Below, piece after piece: positions 14,485 to 21,317 of a stretch of DNA of 64,000 nt. Each line of letters begins with the position of its first letter. Positions within the stretch are counted from its first letter, which is position 1. Below the pieces are notes generated by a model that worked only from the letters and a program-made list of their open reading frames with translations, made no database searches and was not told the DNA's origin. Position numbers and translations under genes: made by a program. Location of the stretch: positions 1-64,000 of the forward strand of contig NZ_KE386630.1 in the NCBI RefSeq assembly GCF_000428145.1, in the 5' to 3' direction. The DNA is from Chitinilyticum litopenaei DSM 21440. Lineage in GTDB: Bacteria; Pseudomonadota; Gammaproteobacteria; Burkholderiales; Chitinibacteraceae.

Positions 14485-14609
14485 TCAGCCTCTGGCACAA
14501 CGACGGCCCGCTGGCCGACTTCACCGCCGCCGCGCGCGCCGCCGGCTACCGCGTCACGGCCGATTACGACCGCATCAACCACATGCCGCGCCTTGCGCGC
14601 ATCCACTAA
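14472..14609 (+). CDS. Small phage protein, function unknown
   Basis: A 45-residue protein starting MHALISLWHNDGPLADFTAA and ending in a basic HMPRLARIH tail. Its start lies inside the end of the previous gene, a typical coupling in this operon. Confidence 0.5.
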   Translation: MHALISLWHNDGPLADFTAAARAAGYRVTADYDRINHMPRLARIH

Positions 14610-14620
14610 GGAGCAACGAA

Positions 14621-14782
14621 ATGGACAAGCAAGAACTGGAAGAGCTGCTGGTCACGCTGTTTCTGTGCGCACTGGTGCTGCTCGGCTACCTGGCCGTGAG
14701 CTGGCTGGACTGGCAAGCGAAGGAAGCGGCGCTGCAGCAGGCCGCGCAGGCGCAGGCGAACGGTTCGCGGGGTGGGAAATGA
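14621..14782 (+). CDS. Small single-pass membrane protein
   Basis: A 53-residue protein starting MDKQELEELLVTLFLCALVL. One transmembrane helix covers about residues 9-29, followed by a Gln/Ala-rich tail. A GGAGCAAC ribosome site precedes it. The ATGA overlap with the next gene supports translation. Function unknown. Confidence 0.6.
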   Translation: MDKQELEELLVTLFLCALVLLGYLAVSWLDWQAKEAALQQAAQAQANGSRGGK

Positions 14783-15243
14783 GCGACCAACAACACACGC
14801 CGGAGCCTTGGATTGGAATGACCGATGGGAAATTCAGCCATGCGCATGAATGGGAACTGGAATGTCTTAGCGAATTTGCACTATCGACTGGCACAGCCCC
14901 AATTACCGCAAATGGCAAAGTGATTGCATTCGTCGTTACCGAAAACTATTTCAGCGGCGGCAAGGAAGAACTGATTGCCAACGCACGCCGCATCGTGGCC
15001 TGCGTGAATGCGTGCGCTGGCCTGGGCACGGACAACCTTGAGAACAACATACCCCTCAAGGAGGGGCTGCATGGCTTGAATCAGCGTATCCGCGATGCAG
15101 AGGCGCAGAGCGACACACTGCTAGCGGCGTTGAGGAGAATTGCCGATGGCAGCTTTCATGATCAATTTGAGGTTGCGGAGCTTGCACCGTACATGCGCGA
15201 GATAGCCCGCGCCGCAATCGCCAGCGTGGAGGGTAAATCGTGA
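14779..15243 (+). CDS. Phage protein with conserved NARRIVACVNAC motif
   Basis: A 154-residue protein starting MSDQQHTPEPWIGMTDGKFS. The middle ELIANARRIVACVNACAGLGTDNLE is widespread in small phage and prophage proteins of unknown function, and the C-terminus DAEAQSDTLLAALRRIADGS is helical. The ATGA overlap with the previous gene and the GTG of the next gene at its end place it firmly in the operon. Confidence 0.65.
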   Translation: MSDQQHTPEPWIGMTDGKFSHAHEWELECLSEFALSTGTAPITANGKVIAFVVTENYFSGGKEELIANARRIVACVNACAGLGTDNLENNIPLKEGLHGLNQRIRDAEAQSDTLLAALRRIADGSFHDQFEVAELAPYMREIARAAIASVEGKS

Positions 15244-15413
15244 CCCGCCCGCTCACCCTGCAGCAGCGCCTGCACTTCCATGCCGCCATCGCCAGCGACA
15301 AGGCCAAGCGCGAATCGCTGAAAGTGACAACGACACGGCAGGATCGCGCCAATGCAGCCGCCCGGCGCGAGCTGGAGTATCAGCGGGACCTGCGCCGGGG
15401 CGGCCATGCCTGA
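15240..15413 (+). CDS. Small basic phage protein (GTG start)
   Basis: A 57-residue Arg-rich helical protein beginning VTRPLTLQQRLHFHAAIASD. The GTG overlaps the previous stop (GTGA), and its end overlaps the next gene by eight bases. No family was recognised. Confidence 0.5.
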   Translation: MTRPLTLQQRLHFHAAIASDKAKRESLKVTTTRQDRANAAARRELEYQRDLRRGGHA

Positions 15414-15543
15414 GCGCCACCACTTCCACCTCGACGGCTGGCCAATCTCCGCCTCCGGCCCCTACCCCGAAGCGCTCGCGATTGCCGAGCGCTTTTTTCT
15501 GATCAAGTTTGGCCGGCTGCCGCGCGTTGTGGCGCCGGCTTAG
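15406..15543 (+). CDS. Small phage protein, function unknown
   Basis: A 45-residue protein starting MPERHHFHLDGWPISASGPY and ending ERFFLIKFGRLPRVVAPA. It is embedded between overlapping neighbours just upstream of the RecE-like nuclease gene. Confidence 0.45.
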   Translation: MPERHHFHLDGWPISASGPYPEALAIAERFFLIKFGRLPRVVAPA

Positions 15544-15552
15544 GAGGATGCG

Positions 15553-16479
15553 ATGAACGCACCTTTAGTGGGATGGCAAGGCGCATCAGTAAAGCATGAC
15601 GCCAAAATGCACCCGACTTTGCGCGGGCACCTGAATGTGCCGCACGAGCAATACCACGGCGGCCCTGGCATTTCCAAATCCAAGCTGGATGAATTTGCAG
15701 TTTCCCCGCGGCATTTCTGGCTGCGTTACGAGCAAGAACAGCCGGCGCCCGAAGAAAAGAGTGAGGCGCTTGTTATTGGCGCGGCATCGCACTGCGCGGT
15801 GCTTGAGCCTGACCTTTTTGCTGCTCGCTACATTGCCGAGCCTGAGAATGCGCCCAAGCGACCAACCAAGGCGCAACTGGACGCAAAGAAGCCGAGCGAT
15901 ACCGCGCTGTACTCCATCGAATACTGGCGTGAACTTGCAGACGCGCACATCGACAAAATCATCCTGACAGCAAGCCAATATCAAGAATGCCTGCAGCTGC
16001 GCGACTGCGTGTGGAATGAGCCATCTGCTGCCAGTCTGCTCAAGTATGGAGTGGCCGAACAGTCATTCTATGCCGAGGACCCGCTGACCGGATTGCTGCT
16101 CAAGTGCCGGCCTGATTTTTTGACCGATGGCGGCATGTTTCTTGACCTGAAGTTTGTGCGTGACGCATCGCCAGGCGGTTTTGGCCGCGCGTGCGCGAAT
16201 GATCGCTATGACGTGCAATCCGCGTTTTACCCCGAAGTGGCGCAGATGGCCGATGCACCAGTAGACCCTGACGTATTCGCTTTTATCGCCGTAGAAAAAA
16301 ACCCTTACGGCCCGGTCTGCGCAATTTATGTTGCCGATGTGGAAATGCGAACGTCTGGCAGCAACAAATGGCGGAGCGAAGTATCCCGCCTTGCTGAGTG
16401 TTACCACTCCGGAAACTGGCCAGCCTATACCCCGGAGCCAATGCCGATCCGTTTCCCTAATTATGCAAAGGTGCTTTGA
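15553..16479 (+). CDS. RecE-like exonuclease (PD-(D/E)XK, exodeoxyribonuclease VIII C-terminal type)
   Basis: Degrades the 5' strand of double-stranded ends to give 3' overhangs for RecT annealing. 308 residues. Family features: GISKSKLDEFAVSPRHFWLR near residue 40; LVIGAASHCAVLEPDLFAARY; and the nuclease core KCRPDFLTDGGMFLDLKFVRDASPGGF (PD...D-x-K), followed by the QSAFYPEVAQMAD helix. This matches the compact phage RecE core, not the long E. coli RecE. It is immediately upstream of recT, the standard pairing. Good RBS TAGGAGG. Confidence 0.9.
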   Translation: MNAPLVGWQGASVKHDAKMHPTLRGHLNVPHEQYHGGPGISKSKLDEFAVSPRHFWLRYEQEQPAPEEKSEALVIGAASHCAVLEPDLFAARYIAEPENAPKRPTKAQLDAKKPSDTALYSIEYWRELADAHIDKIILTASQYQECLQLRDCVWNEPSAASLLKYGVAEQSFYAEDPLTGLLLKCRPDFLTDGGMFLDLKFVRDASPGGFGRACANDRYDVQSAFYPEVAQMADAPVDPDVFAFIAVEKNPYGPVCAIYVADVEMRTSGSNKWRSEVSRLAECYHSGNWPAYTPEPMPIRFPNYAKVL

Positions 16480-16480
16480 C

Positions 16481-17359
16481 ATGACGACCGAACAAGCCCT
16501 GAAATCCGTAGCAGGAAGCCGCGACAAACCTAAATCGCTCAAGGAGCAACTGGTAAGCCCCCAATTCAAGACCCAGTTGGCCCTGGCGCTACCCAAGCAC
16601 ATGAACAGCGAACGCATGGCGCGCATCGCTTTGACCGAGATTCGCAAGGTGCCGAAGCTGGCCGAATGCAATCAGGCGTCTTTTATGGGCGCCATTATGG
16701 TTTGCGCCCAGCTTGGACTTGAACCAGGCTCCGCCCTTGGTCACGCCTACATTTTGCCGTTCGACAAACGGCAGAGAGTCGGCGGGCAATGGACAACCGT
16801 CGATACCGAGGCCCAGCTGATTATCGGCTATCGCGGGATGATCGACCTGGCGCGTCGCTCCGGACAGATTCTGTCTCTGGAGGCGCGCGCAGTCTTTTCC
16901 CGTGACAAATTCGAAGTGCGGTTTGGCCTCGACTCGACGCTGATCCACGAGCCTGACTGGGAAACCGCAGATCGTGGGGAGCTGCGCTTTGTATATGCGG
17001 TGGCCAAGCTCAAGGATGGTGGCGTGCAGTTTGAAGTGATGAGCCGGGCAGATGTGGAGAAGATTCGCGCCCAGTCCAAGGCCAAAGATAACGGCCCGTG
17101 GGTGACACACTTCGAAGAAATGGCGAAGAAAACAGTGATTCGCCGTCTGTTCAAATACCTGCCTGTGTCTATCGAGCTGCAAACTGCAGTAGGCATTGAT
17201 GAGCGCGCAGACGAAGGCATTGGGCAAGACCTTGGCGATTTTCTGCAGGGCGAATATGCCGTTGTTGATCCCGTAGAAGTAACCGAGCCCATCAGCCAGA
17301 GCGAACAGCCCCAGCAGGCCGTGCGCGATTTTGTTGATGAAATGGAGCAACAACAATGA
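16481..17359 (+). CDS. recT: RecT single-strand annealing recombinase
   Basis: Anneals complementary single strands made by the RecE partner. 292 residues. Conserved motifs: GAIMVCAQLGLEPGSALGHA, AQLIIGYRGMIDLARRSGQI, and the late RRLFKYLPVSIELQTAVGID. Typical RecT length, with an acidic Gln-rich tail. The ATG at 16481 follows the nuclease stop directly; an in-frame ATG at 16463 would overlap it. An ATGA overlap links it to the next gene. Confidence 0.95.
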   Translation: MTTEQALKSVAGSRDKPKSLKEQLVSPQFKTQLALALPKHMNSERMARIALTEIRKVPKLAECNQASFMGAIMVCAQLGLEPGSALGHAYILPFDKRQRVGGQWTTVDTEAQLIIGYRGMIDLARRSGQILSLEARAVFSRDKFEVRFGLDSTLIHEPDWETADRGELRFVYAVAKLKDGGVQFEVMSRADVEKIRAQSKAKDNGPWVTHFEEMAKKTVIRRLFKYLPVSIELQTAVGIDERADEGIGQDLGDFLQGEYAVVDPVEVTEPISQSEQPQQAVRDFVDEMEQQQ

Positions 17360-18300
17360 CCACCGAAATCGCAGAAGTGCAGGAAAAAGAACAGACCGCC
17401 CTTGTGGTTATTGAGTCGCTGGCAATTCGTGATGTGCTCAAGGATGCAGAAAAAACAGCACAGCTGATCGATGAAGTTCGCAGGCTGGCAACCAGCTACG
17501 TTGCTGATGTAACAACAGCTGACGGACGCAAGACTCTTCGCTCGCTGGCGGTCAAAGTTGCACGCACAAAAACATACCTTGATGACATGGGCAAGGAATA
17601 CGTGGCGGAGCTCAAGGACTTGCCGCGCCTGATTGACGGCAACCGCAAGGCGATACGGGAGTCGCTGGACTTGCTCAAAGAGGAAGTGCGCAAACCACTG
17701 ACCGAATGGGAGGCCGAGCAAGAGCGAATCGCCGCTGAGAAGAAAGCCGCCGAAGAGGCTGCGGCCCTGGCCGAGCGTATCGAGCTGGATTGGGAGCTGG
17801 CCGATCTGATGAACCGCGAATTTGACCGGCAGCGCGCCGAGGCCGAAGAACGCGCCGAGCAAGAGCGAAAAGAGCGCGAGGCGCGCATTGCCGCCGAAGC
17901 GGCGGAACGTGCAAAGCGCGAAGCAGAAGAGAAGGCTGCACGTGAGAAGGCAGAGGCAGAGCAACGAGCTGCCGAGGCCAGACTTGCCCAAGAGCGCGCC
18001 GAGCGTGAGGCGGAAGAAGCAAACAAACGCGCAGCCGAAGCCGAGCAGCGAGCGGCGCGCGAAGCCGAAGAGGCTGCGCGAAAAGCCTGTGAAAAGGCCG
18101 AGGCCGAAACGGCAGAAAGACAGCGGCGCGAGGCGGCGGAAGCCCAGGCGCGCGAACAAGACAAGCAGCGTCGGGCGACTGTGCATAACGACATGCTGGC
18201 CGACTTGCAAGACTACGCGAACTTGTCCGAGGCTCAGGCAAAAGAGGTTGTTGTTGCGCTCGCTCGAAAGCAAGTCCGTCACGCCTCGATTGCCTACTAA
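17356..18300 (+). CDS. DUF1351-like coiled-coil phage protein
   Basis: A 314-residue protein. The N-terminal ~120 residues (ASYVADVTTADGRKTLRSLAVKVARTKTYLDDMGKEYV type) match the recalled pattern of DUF1351 proteins that accompany RecT in phages. Residues ~120-275 form one long highly charged Glu/Ala/Arg coiled coil. It overlaps recT by ATGA. A structural or end-binding role in recombination is inferred from context; no activity is known. Confidence 0.75.
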   Translation: MTTEIAEVQEKEQTALVVIESLAIRDVLKDAEKTAQLIDEVRRLATSYVADVTTADGRKTLRSLAVKVARTKTYLDDMGKEYVAELKDLPRLIDGNRKAIRESLDLLKEEVRKPLTEWEAEQERIAAEKKAAEEAAALAERIELDWELADLMNREFDRQRAEAEERAEQERKEREARIAAEAAERAKREAEEKAAREKAEAEQRAAEARLAQERAEREAEEANKRAAEAEQRAAREAEEAARKACEKAEAETAERQRREAAEAQAREQDKQRRATVHNDMLADLQDYANLSEAQAKEVVVALARKQVRHASIAY

Positions 18301-18307
18301 CCCACCA

Positions 18308-18332
18308 GCCCCGCTCACGCAGCGGGGTTTTT
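18308..18332 (+). terminator. Terminator-like hairpin before the DUF1566 array
   Basis: CCCCGCT-CACGC-AGCGGGG followed by five T residues, directly upstream of the first array gene's RBS. Confidence 0.75.
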
Positions 18333-18345
18333 CATGGAGAACCAC

Positions 18346-18705
18346 ATGCAACAACTTCAACTTCCGCCGCTCAACGAGGGCGAAATCTACGTCGGCGCCA
18401 TCGGCGATCAGTCCGGCGATGTCTACCACCTGATCCTTTTGCCCGGCGACCACGACGAGGACGATTGGCAGGCCCAGATGGACTGGGCCAAGTCCATCGG
18501 CGGCGATCTGCCCAACCGCATCGAGCAGGCCATGTTGTGGGCCAGGCTCCGCGATCAGTTCCAGGAAAACTGGTACTGGAGCAACGAAACACATCATCGC
18601 GACGCCGGCTGCGCCTGGTATCAGTACTTCCACGGCGGCTACCAGAGCAGCCTCCACAAGGGCTACGCGCTCCGCGCGCGTGCCGTCCGCAGATTGCCCA
18701 TTTAA
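18346..18705 (+). CDS. DUF1566-type protein, array copy 1 (candidate DGR target)
   Basis: A 119-residue protein starting MQQLQLPPLNEGEIYVGAIG. The C-terminal half has the DUF1566/C-type-lectin-like pattern WYWSNETHHRDAGCAWYQYF ending ALRARAVRRLPI. The start at 18346 is favoured because GGAG sits seven bases upstream; the in-frame ATG at 18334 contains that GGAG. The N-terminal 40 residues differ from copies 2 and 3. Codons at 18610-18666 form the hypervariable block, with variable first and second bases and constant third base. Likely a diversified ligand-binding protein; the ligand is unknown. Confidence 0.75.
   Translation: MQQLQLPPLNEGEIYVGAIGDQSGDVYHLILLPGDHDEDDWQAQMDWAKSIGGDLPNRIEQAMLWARLRDQFQENWYWSNETHHRDAGCAWYQYFHGGYQSSLHKGYALRARAVRRLPI
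18610..18666 (+). repeat. Variable region VR1 (DGR-like)
   Basis: Nineteen codons, of which 12 vary among the three copies. All differences are at codon positions 1 and 2. It is followed by an A-free GC stretch beginning GCGCTCCGCGCGCGTGCC, which would suit a DGR initiation-of-mutagenic-homing site. Confidence 0.7.
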
Positions 18706-18729
18706 CCCTTCATCCATTTGAGGTGTGCA

Positions 18730-19188
18730 ATGCCCATCACGCTCGAAAGTATTCAGGCCAAGCAAGACGAACTGGCCGCCATGATTGCAGCCCTTCAGGG
18801 GCAGGTGAAATTCGAAGCCATGTTCCCGATCGAGGTTTCGGCTCCGCAGCTCCCGATAACAATCTAGTGGTCGTGCACGTTGCTGTGCGAGGACGGCAAA
18901 ACCAAGTACCACCTGATCTTGCTTCCCGGCGACAGCGATAGCGCCGAGTGGCAGGAGCAGATGGACTGGGCCAAGTCCATCGGCGGCGATCTGCCCAACC
19001 GCATCGAGCAGGCCATGTTGTGGGCCAGGCTCCGCGATCAGTTCCAGGAAAACTGGTACTGGAGCAACGAAACACATCATCGCGACGCCGGCTACGCCTG
19101 GTCTCAGGACTTCAGCTACGGCCACCAGGGCAACGACCGCAAGAGCAGCGCGCTCCGCGCGCGTGCCGTCCGCAGATTGCCCATTTAA
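18730..19188 (+). pseudogene. DUF1566-type protein, array copy 2, interrupted by an amber codon
   Basis: Starts MPITLESIQAKQDELAAMIA like copy 3, but at 18854-18872 a 19-base block differs from copy 3 and introduces TAG (18865-18867) at codon 46. PITI-stop-WS replaces QPGEKWA without any length change. Downstream the frame is intact to 19188, with its own variable block at 19093-19149. The first half is identical to copy 3 and the second half to copy 1, showing exchange between copies. An internal start at 18880 could still give the C-terminal domain. Confidence 0.75.
19093..19149 (+). repeat. Variable region VR2 (DGR-like)
   Basis: Aligned to VR1 and VR3 without gaps. It encodes YAWSQDFSYGHQGNDRKSS. 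Differences from the other two copies lie only at first or second codon positions. Confidence 0.7.
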
Positions 19189-19212
19189 CCCTTCATCCAT
19201 TTGAGGTGTGCA

Positions 19213-19692
19213 ATGCCCATCACGCTCGAAAGTATTCAGGCCAAGCAAGACGAACTGGCCGCCATGATTGCAGCCCTTCAGGGGCAGGTGAAATTCGAAG
19301 CCATGTTCCCGATCGAGGTTTCGGCTCCGCAGCTCCAGCCCGGCGAGAAGTGGGCGTGCACGTTGCTGTGCGAGGACGGCAAAACCAAGTACCACCTGAT
19401 CTTGCTTCCCGGCGACAGCGATAGCGCCGAGTGGCAGGAGCAGATGGACTGGGCTGTCGAACAAGGCGGCGATCTGCCGGACTGCGTCGAACAGGCTGTG
19501 CTGTTCAAGTACCTGCCCGACGAGTTCAAGAAGGAGGCGTACTGGAGCAATACGCAGCACGCCACAGACGCCGGCTACGCCTGGTATCAGAACTTCAGCT
19601 ACGGCACCCAGGGCATCAACCGCAAGTTCACCGCGCTCCGCGCGCGTGCCGTCCGCCGCATCCCGGTGAGCGACCGTCATGGCAACGATTGA
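19213..19692 (+). CDS. DUF1566-type protein, array copy 3 (intact)
   Basis: A 159-residue protein starting MPITLESIQAKQDELAAMIA. The N-terminal ~40 residues form a short helical segment. The rest contains KYHLILLPGDSDSAEWQEQM and a C-terminal DUF1566/lectin-like part with YWSNTQHATDAGYAWYQNFS and ALRARAVRRIPV. Its central part (VEQGGDLPDCVEQAVLFKYL) differs from copies 1 and 2. The variable block is 19576-19632. It overlaps the HNH gene start by 14 bases. Likely a diversified binding protein; no signal peptide is visible. Confidence 0.75.
   Translation: MPITLESIQAKQDELAAMIAALQGQVKFEAMFPIEVSAPQLQPGEKWACTLLCEDGKTKYHLILLPGDSDSAEWQEQMDWAVEQGGDLPDCVEQAVLFKYLPDEFKKEAYWSNTQHATDAGYAWYQNFSYGTQGINRKFTALRARAVRRIPVSDRHGND
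19576..19632 (+). repeat. Variable region VR3 (DGR-like)
   Basis: Encodes YAWYQNFSYGTQGINRKFT and lies exactly 483 bp after VR2. Variable codons read AAC, AGC, TAC, ACC, ATC, AAC, TTC, ACC against other NNC codons in VR1 and VR2. Confidence 0.7.
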
Positions 19693-20269
19693 AAGCCTGC
19701 TGCGAAAAACCACCCCGGCTGGCGACTGCCAGGAGTGGGCCGGCTACATTGCCAAATCAGGCTATGGCCTGGTTTGGCATTCCGGCAAAACGCGGCAAGT
19801 CCACAGGGTTAGCTATGAGTTGCACAAGGGGCCGATTACCGACGGACTGCACGTCATGCACATCTGCGACAACCGGAAGTGCATCAACCCTGGCCATTTG
19901 GTTCTTGGCACGCGGGCCGACAATATGGCCGACATGATTGCCAAGAAACGCGATGTCAAAGCAAAGGGGGTCAGCCATCCCAATGCCAAGCTTAGCCCTG
20001 AGATTGCGGCGGAAATTCGAAGGCGCTACATCCCCTATGACCGCACCAACGGCTCGTCCGCCCTGAGCAGAGAGTTTGGCGTATCGCAGGGAGCCGTGTA
20101 CGCGTGCATTCGCGGTGTAACGTGGCAACCGCCCGTGAGTGCGCCTCTTGTCGGCGTGACGCAATTGGCCTATGCTCCTTTCGTTGCGGTCAATCCCGCA
20201 ACCGGGCGTGGAAACCCGGATTTAGCAAAGGCGCACCAGCGCCGCACGGCGCTTTTTTGTCGCCGTTGA
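19679..20269 (+). CDS. HNH homing-type endonuclease with C-terminal HTH
   Basis: A 196-residue protein. The HNH core reads VHRVSYELHKGPITDGLHVMHICDNRKCINPGHLVLGTRADNMADM, followed by an HTH segment (LSPEIAAEIRRRYI, then SALSREFGVSQGAVYACIRG) typical of free-standing phage HNH enzymes. The last ~40 residues (NPATGRGNPDLAKAHQRRTA) run into the duplicated leader and its terminator hairpin, so the natural protein may effectively end earlier. It overlaps array copy 3 by 14 bases. Confidence 0.85.
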   Translation: MATIESLLRKTTPAGDCQEWAGYIAKSGYGLVWHSGKTRQVHRVSYELHKGPITDGLHVMHICDNRKCINPGHLVLGTRADNMADMIAKKRDVKAKGVSHPNAKLSPEIAAEIRRRYIPYDRTNGSSALSREFGVSQGAVYACIRGVTWQPPVSAPLVGVTQLAYAPFVAVNPATGRGNPDLAKAHQRRTALFCRR

Positions 20270-20424
20270 TTTGGCAATGGTGCGCGCATGGCTCTCCAAT
20301 GGGTGGGCTGTGTGGGCAGCTTCGGCTGGCCGGTTCCTTTGCTCCGGTATTTCCACCCCGCACAGTCCCGCCCCCCTTCCGTGGAAAGAAGGGGGCGGGT
20401 TAAACCCAGCAAAGGAGTATTGCC
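20202..20424 (+). repeat. Duplicated Ash/Icd-like leader, copy 1
   Basis: About 220 bp nearly identical to 24735-24956. It contains a CCGGG...CCCGG hairpin (20202-20219), an intrinsic terminator (20239-20258: GCGCC-GCAC-GGCGC then six T), and overlapping short frames reading GRGNPDLAKAHQRRTALF and AVWAASAGRFLCSGISTP. These resemble the Ash/Icd-like leader peptides seen before antirepressor and immunity genes in P4-type and lambdoid elements. Likely a regulatory leader or attenuator for the antirepressor gene that follows. Confidence 0.65.
20239..20258 (+). terminator. Intrinsic terminator/attenuator in leader copy 1
   Basis: GCGCC-GCAC-GGCGC hairpin with TTTTTT. It lies ~165 bp upstream of the antirepressor start, consistent with conditional termination. 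Confidence 0.85.
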
Positions 20425-21204
20425 ATGAACACCACGCAACTCGTTCCCGTTTTCACCGCCGAACTGAACGGCACCCCCGAACAGCTCTGCAACGCCCGCG
20501 ACCTGCACGCCACGCTGCAAGTTGGGCGTGACTTTTCCAACTGGATTAAAGACCGCATTGAGCAGTATGGCTTTGTCGAAGGCGAGGACTATTCGCCGGT
20601 TTTGGCGAATAGGTCTGACGGCAAGCCCGGCAAGGGGCGCACTGACTACCACATCACCCTCGACATGGCGAAGGAACTGGCCATGGTCGAAAACAATGAG
20701 ATGGGCCGGCAAGTGCGGCGCTATTTCATTCAGATCGAGCGCGAGGCAAAGAAAGCCGGCGTCGAGCTGCCGCTGTTCATCACCCCCGCCCAGCAACGCC
20801 AGTTGCAGGACGCCATCGCCGCCCGCTTCCCGGACGGCAAGCAGCGCCCGTATGCCTGGAGCCGCTTCAACAAGCACTTCCAGCTGGGCAGCTACAAGCA
20901 ACTGCCCGCCGACCAGTGCGACGAAGCCCTGGCCTACATCGCCCAGATGCCCAACAGCGACGGCAGCCCGCGCCCCGGCGAACTGAACGAGTACGCCATG
21001 GCGCAGCTGCAGAGCGCCCGCTTCTGCCTGCACTTCAACGAACAGGGCCGCATGCTGCTGATGGACATCCCCGCTGACGCCGTGATGGTGACGGCGCAGC
21101 AACTGCCCAAGCTGCTGGCCGACCCCGGCTGCGCCGCGTTCCGCAGTGCCGACATGCCCGACATCATTGCCGCCGCTGCAACCCGGCTCAAAAAAGCCGC
21201 CTGA
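20425..21204 (+). CDS. AntA/AntB-type antirepressor with ORF6C-like C-terminal domain
   Basis: A 259-residue protein. The N-terminal AntA domain shows CNARDLHATLQVGRDFSNWI and TDYHITLDMAKELAMVENNE. The C-terminal domain begins ITPAQQRQLQDAIAARFPDG and is nearly identical to that of the BRO-type protein at 24957. Such proteins bind repressors or DNA to promote lytic growth. RBS AAGGAG. The stop codon overlaps a copy of the dispersed palindromic repeat. Confidence 0.88.
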   Translation: MNTTQLVPVFTAELNGTPEQLCNARDLHATLQVGRDFSNWIKDRIEQYGFVEGEDYSPVLANRSDGKPGKGRTDYHITLDMAKELAMVENNEMGRQVRRYFIQIEREAKKAGVELPLFITPAQQRQLQDAIAARFPDGKQRPYAWSRFNKHFQLGSYKQLPADQCDEALAYIAQMPNSDGSPRPGELNEYAMAQLQSARFCLHFNEQGRMLLMDIPADAVMVTAQQLPKLLADPGCAAFRSADMPDIIAAAATRLKKAA

Positions 21205-21262
21205 TACACACAACCCTATCGCCATGCAGGCTTTTATTATCAAAGCCTGCAGTCGCATACCC
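21204..21262 (+). repeat. Dispersed palindromic repeat, prophage copy 1
   Basis: ATACAC...CCCTATCG arm, core TGCAGGCTTT / AAAGCCTGCA, and a GCATACCC end. It matches the host intergenic copies (for example 34561-34619). It begins inside the antirepressor stop codon. Confidence 0.75.
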
Positions 21263-21267
21263 AACCA

Positions 21268-21291
21268 AGCCCGCCACATCGCGGGCTTTTT
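21268..21291 (+). terminator. Intrinsic terminator before phage rdgC
   Basis: AGCCCGC-CACATC-GCGGGCT with a T run, just upstream of the rdgC RBS. Confidence 0.8.
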
Positions 21292-21317
21292 CACGCCCAC
21301 GATAATGAGGACTCCCC

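Larger units (their letters stand above)
18475..19336 (+). repeat. Tandem 483-bp-period repeat (379-bp copies), identical except in the variable block
   Basis: Bases 18475-18853 recur at 18958-19336. By direct comparison the two copies are identical outside 18610-18666 / 19093-19149, where 16 of 57 bases differ. The third variable block (19576-19632) is again exactly 483 bp on. The duplication is therefore very recent or homogenised, yet the short block has diverged strongly. Confidence 0.93.

Noticed and set aside
18346..19692. Array as a CRISPR or simple satellite
   Set aside because: The 483-bp units are protein-coding with codon-structured variation, not short repeats with spacers.
16828..19713. 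A 961-codon minus-strand open frame opposite recT, the DUF1351 gene and the DUF1566 array
   Set aside because: Shadow of the real plus-strand genes; its repeats merely mirror the tandem array.
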